Source: Mytilus galloprovincialis (lineage: Eukaryota; Mollusca; Bivalvia; Mytilida; Mytilidae). From it: 64,000 nt of DNA. A program made the position numbers and the translations under genes. This document shows positions 34,229 through 45,100 of the stretch, piece after piece (position 1 is the stretch's first letter; every line of letters begins with the position of its first letter). The stretch is taken from assembly GCF_965363235.1 (NCBI RefSeq), contig NC_134840.1:57778793-57842792 (forward strand), written 5' to 3'. The notes beneath the pieces are model-generated. The model was not told where the DNA came from, searched no databases, and saw only the letters and a program-made list of their open reading frames with translations.

Positions 34229-34520
34229 GATTATAATTTAGTATGCCAGACGCCCGTTTCGTCTACATAAGACTCATCAGTGACGCTCATATCAAAATAT
34301 TTATAAAGCCAAACTAGTACAAAGTTGAAGAGCATTGAGGATCCAAAATTTCTAAAAAGTTGTGCCAAATACGGCTAAGGTAATCTATGCCTGGGATAAG
34401 AAAATCCTTAGTTTTTCCAAAAAATCAAAGTTTTGTAAACAGGAAATTTATAAAAATGACCACATTATTGATATTCATGTCAACACCAAAGTGTTGACTA
34501 CTGGGCTGGTGATACCCTGG
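34229..34520 (+). repeat. Family B repeat, longest copy
   Basis: Runs GTTATCAAAGGTACCAGGAT, GCCAGACGCCCGTTTCGTC, ACTCATCAGTGACGC, to GACTACTGGGCTGGTGATAC, about 290 bp. Short open frames through it are incidental. Confidence 0.85.
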
Positions 34521-35622
34521 ATACTCTGGATAGATGCGTTCCACAGTGAATAACAACAAAAATAACAATGTTCAAAGCTGGTATCAATAAATAATAAAAA
34601 AAAAAGAAGGAAGGTTTATCCATTGTTAAAAAAAAACCCTTTTAAGTTGATGGGGTTAATTCACAACATATCTTATTGATTAAGAGAACAACTAATTCTA
34701 CGTTGTGATCATTTAAGATTTAAATTCATACACATGCGGGTTTTGTGTTGTTGAGAGTTCCGGATAATTAAAAAATCTTTTAATTTGTTTGATTAATACC
34801 ATAAATCGAATCATTCATTCAGATATTTGTCAGTTTGCCTTAGCTTCGAGTCCTACACAATTTTTCACGAATTTGGTATTTTCTTACAAAAGTTATATTC
34901 TTGTGATGTATTCTTTATTGAAGAATAAATGTTGCACCTTTTTTTTTTGTCTCGTTGACGTTTAAGACAACCTGAATACCCCTTTATTCATATTTAAAAA
35001 CATACCAGATGGCATCAAGTCAAATTCATCATGACACAAAATAACAAAAATAGTTACCTATATACACACAATTTTACATTTTACCAATACAATAAAGTAA
35101 ATGCAAATTTCACAAGGTTTTATCCAAAAAGCTTTTTTACTTTCAAATAACTTGCAACAAAAAGAAGTATATTCTGCCTTTATTTGTACAACTTTTCAAA
35201 GTGGATTATGCATTCGTTGTAAAATAAAATTTTAGATCAGATAAAGGTTAAAAGATGACATAATTCGACAACCGCAATTGTTAAATCGGTTTGACGTCCG
35301 AAAAAATGATAATCAATCAACACATGTATAGTAACTTTTAAAGCCAAATAAGTCATTTTTTTTCTAAAAGAACGTGCGATATCATATTAGGAAAATTGAT
35401 TGTCAAAACATAACAAAAAAATAAGTAAAGAATTTATGTATTCAATATAAATCAAATGTCAAAGTTATTAGTATTTCGAGTTATTTTATTCAGGCATTGA
35501 GAATCTTTGGTGACCCCACTGTTTAATGTCGACTATTAAGTTCGTCGTGTGCAGTGGTCATTACAGACGAACGTTCACCTAATCTGTCCCAGTCAATGAA
35601 TGGCCGTAGCTACACTGTTATG

Positions 35623-36110
35623 AATTACATTCTAACTTATACAATAAGTGTTTGGAAACATTAACCACTAAATAAAAAAAAAATCAATACTGGTTGAAGG
35701 GAGCAGTCATATCACAACAAAATAAGAAAGAACTTAAGTGAAATGACAAAAATCGAACAAAATCGAACAAAAAAACCTGAGAAAACAAAATAAAAAAGAG
35801 TAAAGAATAAATTGACACCTCCTGAATCATCTGAACAACTTCCACAAATTGTCCAGACAGCAGGAAGTTGTGCAAAGAAGTGAAATAGAGATGACAAAAA
35901 TCTTTTCCTGGAGAGAAAAAAAAAACAAATTTTAAAGCAGAAATGTATAGCCTCAGATGAGTCAGATTAAAATAAATCAGAAAGAGAGGGAAATAAACTC
36001 CAGAAATTAAAATTTAGCGATTATCGAGGAACTCAGCATCATTATACGTCAAAAAGCATTGGACTTTCAATATTTTTTCCACGGCTTAGTGCAGAAAAGT
36101 TATAAGCAAT
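35623..36110. other. Unassigned A-rich stretch
   Basis: Rich in A on the + strand; no motifs. Confidence 0.45.
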
Positions 36111-36600
36111 TCAAGTTGAAAAAATCAATCAAAATAATTCTACGAAGAAAGATAATGCGAATTTATAGACTATCAACACACGCATTTAAACAAATGAGAA
36201 TCCCAATGAAAAGATCTAGAGGAAAGATTAGATAACAATTTGATAACCACAATATGAAAAGGAGCAGAAAAAAACAGTTACAGAGTGAAGAAACAACTCA
36301 ATTTATTAAATGATCCAATAGTAAATTTGTATCAAAAGTACAAAGCGAAAAATCCGGAAAAAATAAGTTTTATGATGTTCAGTCGGTTGAAACCCTAGTG
36401 GACTTAAGCTCCATCCGAAAAAGAAAGAGACCCATGTCTTTGTTAAACATGTGATAATGTTATCTGACTTGTAGAAACCAAAAGAATCAAAGGCAATTAG
36501 AAAGTCTGGTGAAAGAGACCGTCTGTTCAGTTGTTGAGCAAGAGTGCACGAAAGGCAATTCAACATTTTTAAGGACATGAGATAACATCGAACATAAATA
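36111..36600 (+). pseudogene. Degraded uncharacterised protein fragment with a Cys motif
   Basis: Reading across frames on + gives LLNDPIVNLYQKYKAKNPEK, ISFMMFSRLKP, then a motif like ERDPCLCLTCDNV. A string of this form (long basic region, F-x-R-L-x-P, then C-x-C-x-x-C) occurs in a widespread uncharacterised family of invertebrate proteins that I remember but cannot name. Several in-frame stops and shifts are present, so it is dead. The assignment rests on memory of the pattern only. Confidence 0.4.
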
Positions 36601-37199
36601 TTTAAAATGAGAAGCCGACCTGGGCCGATGAAAAAAAATGGTTATGGTGTGAAAATATCATTCCTAACGTTTTTAATTGACAGGTCCCTCTTTCCAAATC
36701 CTGGATTTATTTGGTTTTACTTGAAAAGGCAAATTAAGTTGTCGGGAAACATTTTTTTTTTAATTTAATCTATAAGTACTATCTGATATACCACAAAAAA
36801 CATACAAATTCTAAAGGGACAAATACTAAAGTTTTCAAAATAATGCAAGTGAATCGCGATTGTTCATTACTGTAATTGAAGTAGCATTTTACCTGCGAAC
36901 GATAGAAATTTTTTTCAATTCTTTATATTAGACGTGTATCATAGAGAGCAAGTGCTTTCGGTATCCGTTGTAAACATCAAAATCTAGGTCCAATTTTTAA
37001 AGGTCTTGTTAATTTTTGCATTTTTGTTCGTAGAACATTCGAATAAACTTTTGAAATGAAAAGAATGATTTTTTTTATATTCAAAATATTAATCGTTTAT
37101 AAAAACAGGTGTACTCACCTTATTGGTCCATTCATTTATTTACTACGATAATGAAGTACTCATTGAAGTAACATATACATATGATAAGCCATCGGAGGT
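36601..37199. other. Unassigned AT-rich stretch
   Basis: No features recognised. Confidence 0.45.
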
Positions 37200-37209
37200 T
37201 TAATAATAG

Positions 37210-37637
37210 AGTGATTGTTGGTTGCTTAACGTCCAGTGGCAAATATTTCATGCATATTCGGGACGAGAACAAGTTCACAATAAATACATAGGTAGGTATT
37301 GAAACAATAGAGGCCATCTGGGATGATGGTCGGGGGACATTTGGACTGCCACTGGAAAATGAGGGTATATTGGAAAGGGACAGAAATTTTGCCTTGCAAC
37401 AGGCCACCTACGGACCCCTAAGAGTTGTTGCAAGGGTTTTTAACGTGCAAACAGCGTGGCACTCTCCTTACACGAGGCATCGGATTTAACGTCCCCAATC
37501 TGACCGGACGTGACTGCGAACTTGATACATCCCGCACAGCCAAACGGACGCCCCACTTCGGCAAGCGTTTTACTGCCGGTCGGAAGAAGACCAAGTGACC
37601 ATATTTCTATTGCCCAGTCAGCCTTGGGGGAGGGGGG
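37210..37637 (-). mobile_element. SINE-like element S1 (428 bp) with 10-bp target duplication
   Basis: Flanked by TTAATAATAG at 37200-37209 and 37638-37647. The 3' end, read on -, is GTTAAGCAACCAACAATCA, a (CAAT)-type tail. The head reads CCCCCAAGGCTGACTGGGC on -. It is the same length as S2 inside the LINE at 46873-47300 and about 95% identical. I see no clear tRNA-like A/B boxes, so a SINE with another head, or a LINE-tail derivative, is possible. Confidence 0.85.
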
Positions 37638-37847
37638 TTAATAATAGTAATCACGTTAAATTTAGATAGTAGTACACCCGACTAAAAAGGAAATGAAATA
37701 CCACTTCAAATTGAAATTTGAATATAACATGTTTAATATAAAATGCATGATAAATATATCTGATAAGATACATATATATATATATATTCGCATAATTGTA
37801 TTATGGAAAGTTTTATCACCTTCAAAAGAAATTATTTTTCTGTTTAG

Positions 37848-38160
37848 CTGAGAGTACTAAAAAGAAAATTAAATGGGCACATAACCTTTTCAACACATGG
37901 AAAACTCGAAGAAATGTCATAACCGTGGCAGATCTCGTTTCACCATATGTAGAATTGATGACAATGGATACATTTTGGCTTTGCTATATTAAGTATCATC
38001 TGTGAGATCAAAAAAGAAAATTGAAAAGAATATCCAGGTTAAACCCATAAATGCTAAAAAACATATAGTTATACTTAGAGGCAAAGTAAAAGTATTTCAA
38101 ATGATGAATGAAGATTGTTCTGTAGATACTTTAATTTTTAATACATTTGTCCAAAAATGG
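37848..38160 (+). pseudogene. Crypton/DUF3504-type protein fragment 1
   Basis: A good acceptor (TTTTTCTGTTTAG, to 37847) precedes ESTKKKIKWAHNLFNTWKTR, then VADLVSPYVELMTMDT and, after a frame change, SIICEIKKKIEKN. This follows the order seen in the N-terminal part of DUF3504 / ZMYM2-type proteins derived from Crypton tyrosine recombinases (K-W-A-x-x-x-F-x-x-W, then a C-E-I-K-K-K block). The first frame stops at 38005, so the copy is frameshifted. A second fragment with the same ICEIKKKIEKN block lies at 42790-43320. Confidence 0.5.
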
Positions 38161-39580
38161 ACACAGACCATTGTGTCGAGTGTTATGTGTTGTCACTACC
38201 AAACAACACGCACTGCATGACCTGTGATAACTGTGAAAAATGGTCATCTCACAGGACATTTAACATTGCAAATTTTGGCACCAGAACAACCAACATCACA
38301 TACAGTTGTAAACAGTATAACACGATGCAGGCCACATCAAAATGGTTCATCTCGAGTGACAAGACGTATTCTGTCGCCATTGTCACTAAACAGGACACAT
38401 GACGCTATAAGTTTGGCACCACCAATCATCAGTGCAGCCACCAACACCCAACGCAACTAGACTACTCAGCCCTTCACTGCCCGATGCGCCTCAGACACAT
38501 TCAAACAAAGAGTGTGCATCCTCTATCGCCTTTACAACTTGCTACATCATTTGATTCTATCCATTACCAAGAGGAAAATGATGAACATGAGATTGACGAA
38601 AAGTAAGAGATATATTATATTAAAGAAATGTCGTACTAAAATGATTTTTTAGATTTTCATAAAATAATTCATAGTGATCAGATCTTTCCAAGCTTTTGAT
38701 ATCATATGATGTATAGAAGGGTATTCCAGAAAATTAATATCAAGTTTGTTTTTTTTTTCTGCAGTATTCCTTTAGAGTAAAAAAAATCACTGATTCATCA
38801 GGTAAAGACAGATCCAAGTCTATAAATGAAAATTCAAGAGTGTCAAAAGCTTTCTCAAAAGCCTAAAAAGCGTAAAAGACCTGGAAGAATATCAACTTCT
38901 GCCTTTTTATAATGTCAAAAATAAGCCTAGTACATTCTCCAATATACCTTCCCTTTATGAAACCTTGCTGTGTAATTCTATCCCCACGATTCTATTTGCC
39001 AAGGCAGCTTATGCAATTTGTATATCAACATTTAATAAAGTGATTGGTCTCCAGTTTTGTAATTGAAATTTTGATTTACCCTCTTTAGGGATGCAGGTTA
39101 TTACTCCCTGTTTCTGACTAACAGAAAAAGTTATAGTTACTAAGCTATAATTAAAAGATTTTATAAAATACTCCTGGAAGTTTATCCCAAACAAAATATA
39201 GTATATTCTGTTGTAAATCTATTCATCCCTAGAGATCTGCCATTTGTTATATTTTTGAATGTATTTAAGCATTCACTAGCATTCAAATTATCATCTGTCT
39301 TACCTCTCTTCATCAGAATGTTTGCGAAGAAAACGATTATTTTCATCAAAATATAGATTTTTTGGTCAATTATAAAAAATACAGAAAAGTGAAAAAAAGG
39401 TGTATCACCACTGAAGGTAAATGGTATAACAAAAACAAACTCTCAAGATCAGACTGAAGCACTAAACAATCAGTTTCACTCAGCATTTACCACACCTAGA
39501 CTTTTGAAACTATCTCACATTTGTAAACAAAAATCATTAAATCAACAACACACAAATCTGAAATGAAGCAAATTAATTTC
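38161..39580. other. Unassigned region
   Basis: A GC-richer stretch at 38160-38520 has overlapping open frames in two phases, one Thr/Pro/Ser-rich (38224-38460), with no family recognised. The rest is AT-rich. Confidence 0.45.
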
Positions 39581-39589
39581 ACCCAGAAG

Positions 39590-40850
39590 AAACATATAAA
39601 TTACTAAAAAAAATTAAACCCATCCAAAGCAATTGGTCCAGACAAAATCTCACCTCATATTCTAAAAGAAGTACATCAAGAAATTTCACCTATAATATCC
39701 GACTTCTTCAATCATCAGTAAATACAGTCACAGTACCAAATGACTGGAGAGTGACCATGGTTACACCTGTCTTAAAAAAGGAGCAAAATATAAACCTAAA
39801 AATCATAGGTCAATCTCCCTCGCATGTATTTTTAGTAAATCATTAGAACATATAATTGTGTCATATGTAATGAAACATCTTGATAACTATGACTTACTAT
39901 ATCCAGTGCAGAATGGGTTCAGATCAAAAGTGAAGACCACAGCATTCTATAAATTGGACAACCAATAACTTATCTTAAAACTGAAACACATGGGAGTAAA
40001 CAATAGAAAAAAAACCCAAACTGGATAGAGGCATGGTTATCTCACAGATCTCAAAAAGTGGTAGCTGACAGTCACACTTCAAAGAGCTGTCCGTTACTGT
40101 CTGGCGTTCATCAAGGCTCTGTTCTTGGTCCATGTCTTTTCCTAACTTATATACATGACATGCCACACAACACAAAAGTAATGTGCGCCTCTTTGCAGAT
40201 GACACCATTGTGTATTTAAAAATATCGTCACTTACTGACTGTCACACCCTTCAATCAGAATTAAATAAACAATGGGAACAAGAATGGCTGATGTCTTTTA
40301 ACCCAAACAAATGTGAAATCATCCACATAAAAAGAAAGCGTAAACCCATCATCTTTAAATACACACTTATCATATATTAAAATCAACAGACAAAGCAAAA
40401 TATCTCGGCGTTACCATCACAAACGGTCTGACATGGAATTCACATATGAATAATATCACAAATAAAGCAATTGAACTTGCTTACAGAACATATGTCAGAC
40501 CAAATATAGAATATTGTAGTGTTGTTTTGGACCCCTGGAAAAAACAACAAATACAAAAAATTTAAATGATCCAGAGAAGAACTGTCGGGTAAACACATGA
40601 GTCAATACTGCTACCAAAGCAGTGTCACAGGTATGCTTACACACCTAAGCTGGCCTACATTCCAACAAAGAAGAAATCTTGCATCAGTCACCAAACTTCA
40701 AAAAATCCATCACCAATTAATAACCATCAAAAAAAGTATAATCAACAGAACAAATATTTGAGCAGCCATTTTCTCAAACAAATTACCATTTATATTCATG
40801 TTTCCCTAGAACAGTTAGGTTGTGGAATTATATAAAATAAGAAAAAAAAA
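39590..40850 (+). pseudogene. Old LINE reverse transcriptase (Jockey/CR1-like), heavily mutated
   Basis: Across frames one reads KAIGPDKISPHILKEV, ISDFFNHQ, DWRVTMVTPVLKKG, HRSISLACIFSKSLEHII, then PLLSGVHQGSVLGPCLFLTY and RLFADDTIVYL, and FNPNKCEIIHIKRKRKP. These are the ordered RT blocks of a non-LTR retrotransposon (the P-x-G-V-x-Q-G-S-x-L-G-P block and the F-A-D-D catalytic pair). A later block YLGVTI-like (KYLGVTITNG) follows at about 40405. Many frameshifts and stops show age. Between the two halves about 100 residues around 39960 are missing or scrambled. Ends were not found. Confidence 0.8.
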
Positions 40851-41003
40851 GCTTGTGAAAATATTGTAAATATGTTCAGATTTTATTTTTTTCCGTAGTG
40901 TGTGCCTTCTTACAATCCTAAATATATTGAAGATAAGAAGTATTATGTAGATATAGATGTAGAATTAATTTTCAAATTAATTTCTCATTATAATTGATTT
41001 TTT

Positions 41004-41246
41004 CTAGATTACAAAAAAAGTTTGTACATATCTCTCTTCTGCTACCCATCTTGCCATTATACCTGCTACTATTTTCTCTCTGTGTTCAACAAGTTCATCT
41101 TTTACAATATTAATTTCTGTATTTATTAATTCTAAGAGATCTGTTTCATAATTTTCACGTAATTTACCGAACTTTAGTTGTAAATCATTTTGTGTTTTTG
41201 TGTTTTTCTTTTTTATTGACATATGATACTTCCAGTTGACAGACAT
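41004..41246 (-). CDS. Hypothetical coiled-coil fragment
   Basis: An 80-codon minus frame, MSVNWKYHMSIKKKNTKTQN at its start, with a heptad-like charged helix (KLRENYETDLLELINTEINI) and a stop after FFVI. It is not low-complexity in the way the surrounding spurious frames are. Function unknown; it could be a remnant of a LINE ORF1 coiled coil or a host exon. Confidence 0.25.
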   Translation of the reverse strand: MSVNWKYHMSIKKKNTKTQNDLQLKFGKLRENYETDLLELINTEINIVKDELVEHREKIVAGIMARWVAEERYVQTFFVI

Positions 41247-41574
41247 GTTGTGATAGACGTGAAGAAATTTGGTCCTGGTAAATTGATTCTATCTGCTTAA
41301 TATCGAACACAAATAAGTACATCAAGCGTAAAAACCATTTAGAAATTACATTTCTATACTGAACGAGGTGACTCTCATTTAATTTTCTCTAGTATTGACC
41401 AGTCTTCAATTGGCGATTCTCGAATCGTTCTTCCTGTTCTCAAATAATAGCAATGGCTGACTACGAGTGTTAAGATATTGCCGACGTTAAATAAAGGGCT
41501 GCGCTTTAGCGCATGATACGCCCGTTGCTCTTTTAACTTGTCTTTTATGCTTTAAATGAATTTATATGATCAAC

Positions 41575-42190
41575 TAGAAATATATATACAAATCAAAAGG
41601 GGTGTTACATTAATATATTCACCAAAGTTTCATAAAATCCCCCTTTTTTAAGTATAAAAATTCATTACTTAAGAAAACGTAAAATCTAAAATTTATAAAA
41701 ATGGAAAGGGAGCTTATGTCAATAGATATAAACAATTTATCAAAGTTGCATAAAATTTTGTGAAAGTGTTAGTTATTGTCCCAAAATTGGAAAATCCCCC
41801 CTTTTTTAAGCATAAAAATTCATAACACGGAAATGTAAAATCTGAAATTTATAAAAATTGAAAGGGAGCTTACATCAATAGATATAAACAATTCACCAAA
41901 GTTTCATGGACATTGGTGAAAGCCTTTTTGAGTTATTGTCCGAAGTGTTGAAATCCCCCCTTTTTTATGAATAAAGCCCCATAAATCGAAAACTTAAAAT
42001 CTGAAATTAAAAAAAAAACGAAACGGAGCTTACGTCAATAGATATAAACAATTCACTTAAGTTTCATGGAAATTGGTGAAAGTGTTTTTGAGTTATTGTC
42101 CGAAGTGTGGACGACGGACGGACGGACAGACGGACGGACGAACAACAGTATACCATAATACGTCCCGTCTAAAAGACGGGCGTATAAAAA
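41575..42190. repeat. Tandem ~140-bp repeats ending in GACGGACG run
   Basis: Three to four imperfect units share GGGAGCTTA(C/T)(A/G)TCAATAGA, ATATAAACAATT, AAGTTTCAT, GTGAAAGTGTTTTTGAGTTA and AAATCCCCCCTTTTTT. The last is followed by ACGGACGGACAGACGG and ACGTCCCGTCTAAAAGACGG, a short palindrome near 42160-42180. This is another repeat type I recall from bivalves. Confidence 0.8.
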
Positions 42191-42289
42191 TGATTTCGGG
42201 AATTACATGTATATATCAACACGAAAGTAGAAACATTTAAAGTAAAACAAGAACAGATTGATGATCGATTTAAACTTTGAATTTTTCGA

Positions 42290-42500
42290 AAAACTAAGGA
42301 TTTTCTTATCACAGGAATAGACTACCTTAGCCGTATTTGGCACCCCTTTTTGGAATTTTGGGTCCTCAATGCTCTTCAACTTTGTACTTGTTTGGCTTTA
42401 TAACTATTTTGTTCTGAACGTCACTGATGAGTTTTATGAAAACGAAACGCGCGTCTGGCTTATTAGATTATAATCCTGATACCTTTTTTGATAACTAAAA
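42290..42500 (-). repeat. Family B repeat copy, inverted
   Basis: Contains CCTTAGCCGTATTTGGCAC, ATGCTCTTCAACTTTGTAC and ACGCGCGTCTGGC, reverse complements of the 34229 copy. Confidence 0.85.
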
Positions 42501-42780
42501 TACTTAAACCAGGCCGAGTTTCTTAACGGTGAGCTACATGACATTCATAACTCCTAAATCCCTAACTTAGAGGCACAAATATCCGAGGAGGCAAATTAAC
42601 GTCGTAAATTGGAGTTGTGGGGAAGGAAATGCAATTTAATTAACCGTGGTCTCGAGGGAAGTGTTTGTGACTCCCCAAAGGTCACCCAAAACATAGTCCG
42701 AATATGGCTGATATTCGTTCTAATATAATCATTATTTCACCAGATCTAGAAGTGATGAAAACGGATCAATTGTTTTTTTT
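42501..42780. other. Unassigned spacer
   Basis: No features recognised. Confidence 0.45.
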
Positions 42781-42789
42781 TGTTTTTTC

Positions 42790-43320
42790 TTGGTTCATCT
42801 GTGAGATTAAAAAAAAAATTGAGAAGAATATCCATGTTAATCCTATGATGAAATTTAAATGAATACTAGTAAACAGTTATATTAAGAGGCAAAGTGAAAT
42901 TATTTAAAATTCTGAATGAAGATTGCTTTATCAAAATTAAGAATACACACGATCACATTACGATAGAACGATCGAGATCTGGTTAAGGAACTAACAAGAA
43001 AAAGCACGGGAAATTACTTACGACGAATAAAACATGATATTAGAGAACCGAATTTTTGGAAATGCTACTCCGCAAAAACTCATTGATACTACTGTGTATT
43101 TTCTTTTGGTTAATATTTCGCTCTTTGTCATGAAAAGGAACATCGAATTCTTAGATGGGAAATTTGTTTTAGAGAACACGGATAGAAATAGTGACACCTA
43201 ATTTGTATGCAAGGAAGATGTTTCCAAGTCAAACAAAGGCGAACTAAAATCTTGGAAGTGCAATCAAAACGTGATTTTGTCTATTGAAGAAAGACAGACA
43301 GATATATTTTAAAATTTAAT
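42790..43320 (+). pseudogene. Crypton/DUF3504-type protein fragment 2
   Basis: Pieces in order: ICEIKKKIEKN-like text near 42800, KNTHDHITIER near 42945, then MILENRIFGNATPQKLIDTT, YFALCHEKEHRILRWE (another frame), and SKSNKGELKSWKCNQNVIL. These match the family order W-x-x-G-x-x-G-x-x-x-P-x-x-L, then F-A-L-R-x-x-E-E-H-R-x-L-R, then V-S-K-x-x-x-G-G-L-K in DUF3504 proteins. Frames change several times, so it is dead. DNA near 42800-42930 is similar to fragment 1, so both derive from one family. Confidence 0.6.
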
Positions 43321-43489
43321 AGAGACTACAAATCTCAGTAGATTTTCCGTTTGCGACTGAGACAAATTGCCAGTGTTTCTTTACATTTTCGAAAATTAAC
43401 CTTATAATGTTAGCTGTCGGATTTCTTTCTATTCACGATTTTTTTTATGCAAAACATTTTGAACACTTGATGCTTAAATAAAACAGAAA

Positions 43490-43770
43490 AAGGAGATGTG
43501 AAATAAAAGTCAATGACACCACTATCCACCAAAGTATATATTAAGTGGATAAAAGCACTTATAAACAATCGTATAGCAATTAAGAAATGAAAATCATATA
43601 CTTTATAGTCGGCTATAAACGGCTTCGATATGAAAAATATTGAACTATTTAGTTCAGAAAAATACAGGCCTAATTCATTACAAAATAGTTTATGAAAAAC
43701 AAATACGACAGAAATGAACCAACCAACAACAACCAATGAACTATGGGCCGCGGTTGCCACCAGGTTGTAT
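43490..43770 (-). repeat. Family C, diverged copy
   Basis: GGAGATGTGAAATAAAAGTC and TTATAGTCGGCTATAAACGG are altered versions of the family's start and middle. Confidence 0.6.
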
Positions 43771-44129
43771 GAAGATGTCAGAATGAGCAAATGATATCTG
43801 AAATAACAGGCCACACAAGTAAAATGGCCCGTGAATACAAACAAACGAACAGCAAAATGGAGCGTAAGCCAAACAAGACGATCAACAGTAAGCCATCAGT
43901 ACCAATGAAAAAACGTTCGGAACTGCAAACAAGCACTGTACCGTCTACCTTTTACGTAGATGGGGATAGCGTCTGTATCAAAATATAACGCTGCAAGTAA
44001 ACTTTGGAAATTCCAATAAATTAGTGAAGAATTTTTATTACAGAGGTGCTCAAGACCCCGATCAATCATGGAAATTGTTTTATGTGAAATAAATTGAAGT
44101 ACAAGTATCTATTTTTTTCAAAATATGTC
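43771..44129. other. Unassigned spacer
   Basis: A 65-codon + frame (43791-43988), rich in K, T and S, is unassigned. Confidence 0.4.
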
Positions 44130-44981
44130 TTAATGTCTTTCAGACAACCGTTTTGTTAAATTAGGAATATACTACAAAAGTAAAAACCATTATTGAGGAA
44201 AAAAGAAAAAAAAACACTCTTTTTGAATTCAGCGTTTCATATTTGTTGGATAATTTGAAGTATGAGGTAAGTAATTGGGGGAAAATGCGGAATATTTTCT
44301 ATTGAAAATAACCTTTGAAGGATATCAGAAAGAATTGCTTGAGGTGAAGTTGTTGATATAGCTCAATATGAAAAGTTTTAAATTAGATTTATGAACAACA
44401 CACATGTAAAGGAGCAATCCTTCGTTCAAAATCATTTCGGGCTACAGAAAGTGCAGATGCAAAAGTCCAAAGCAACAGTCACATTGTAAAAATAGAATTA
44501 TTAAATGAACAAAAAGAGAGGGTTTTTCTCTTATAACCACTGGGTCGATGTCTTCTCTACCGGTGGACATTTTATTCCCGACGACATCCGCCCAGTAGCA
44601 AATAAACTCATCATAGATACAAATAGTGACACCTAATTTGTATGCAAGGAATATAGTATGAATTTACGAAGATCTAACAGGAGACGTCACCCAGTATAAA
44701 AAGGTACAAAACAGACGTGCTGCAAAACTTGTGAAATTTTAATAACAAATGCTCAATTTACTAACAATGTAGCTAAGAAGTTATATTATACCAGAAGTTA
44801 CGATGATCTGAAATTTAAATCTATAAATGTCATCTACGGATTAGAGTGTAACCTCTACGGATTAGAGTGTAACCTTTGCGGATTGGTTAGGTCGGTACAA
44901 CGAAAGGAAGGCTCAACAAACGTATTTGCGGTCATAGATCAGATATTAACCTCAATGCAAATGGTATTCTTTACTACCATT
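44130..44981 (+). mobile_element. Chimeric Penelope-like repeat, copy A, 5' part
   Basis: Parallel to copy B at 59712-60570 with about 90% identity. It includes a family-B-like piece (ACCACTGGGTCGATGTC near 44539), then coding text: VIYGLECNLYGLECNLCGL and a degraded GIY-YIG-type sequence whose well-read counterpart is RLIKRICGHRSDINLNANG in copy B. It stops at 44981, where a LINE has been inserted, and resumes at 51795. Broken. Confidence 0.75.
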
Positions 44982-45100
44982 ACTACTTCCGGTCAATGGC
45001 CGCTTCCATTGAAAAAATTTAGTGAGAAAATATTGCACCACATACCTGTCTATTGGCTCCTCAAACACTTAAAACTTGCCAAAAGTACGATATTATCAAA

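Larger units (their letters stand above)
33295..35622. mobile_element. Element T, copy 2, split by later insertions
   Basis: Begins CTTAACAGTG and ends CACTGTTATG. The blocks match copy 1 in order. The homology is interrupted at about 33504 and resumes at about 34545 (CAATGTTCAAAGCTGG, against GTCCAGAGCTGATATC in copy 1). The gap holds a Penelope-like fragment and a family-B repeat. Both copies are noncoding. Confidence 0.6.

Noticed and set aside
43410-43844. 144-codon minus frame, possibly a membrane protein
   Set aside because: It overlaps a diverged family-C copy and its flank; composition fits a T-rich antisense frame.
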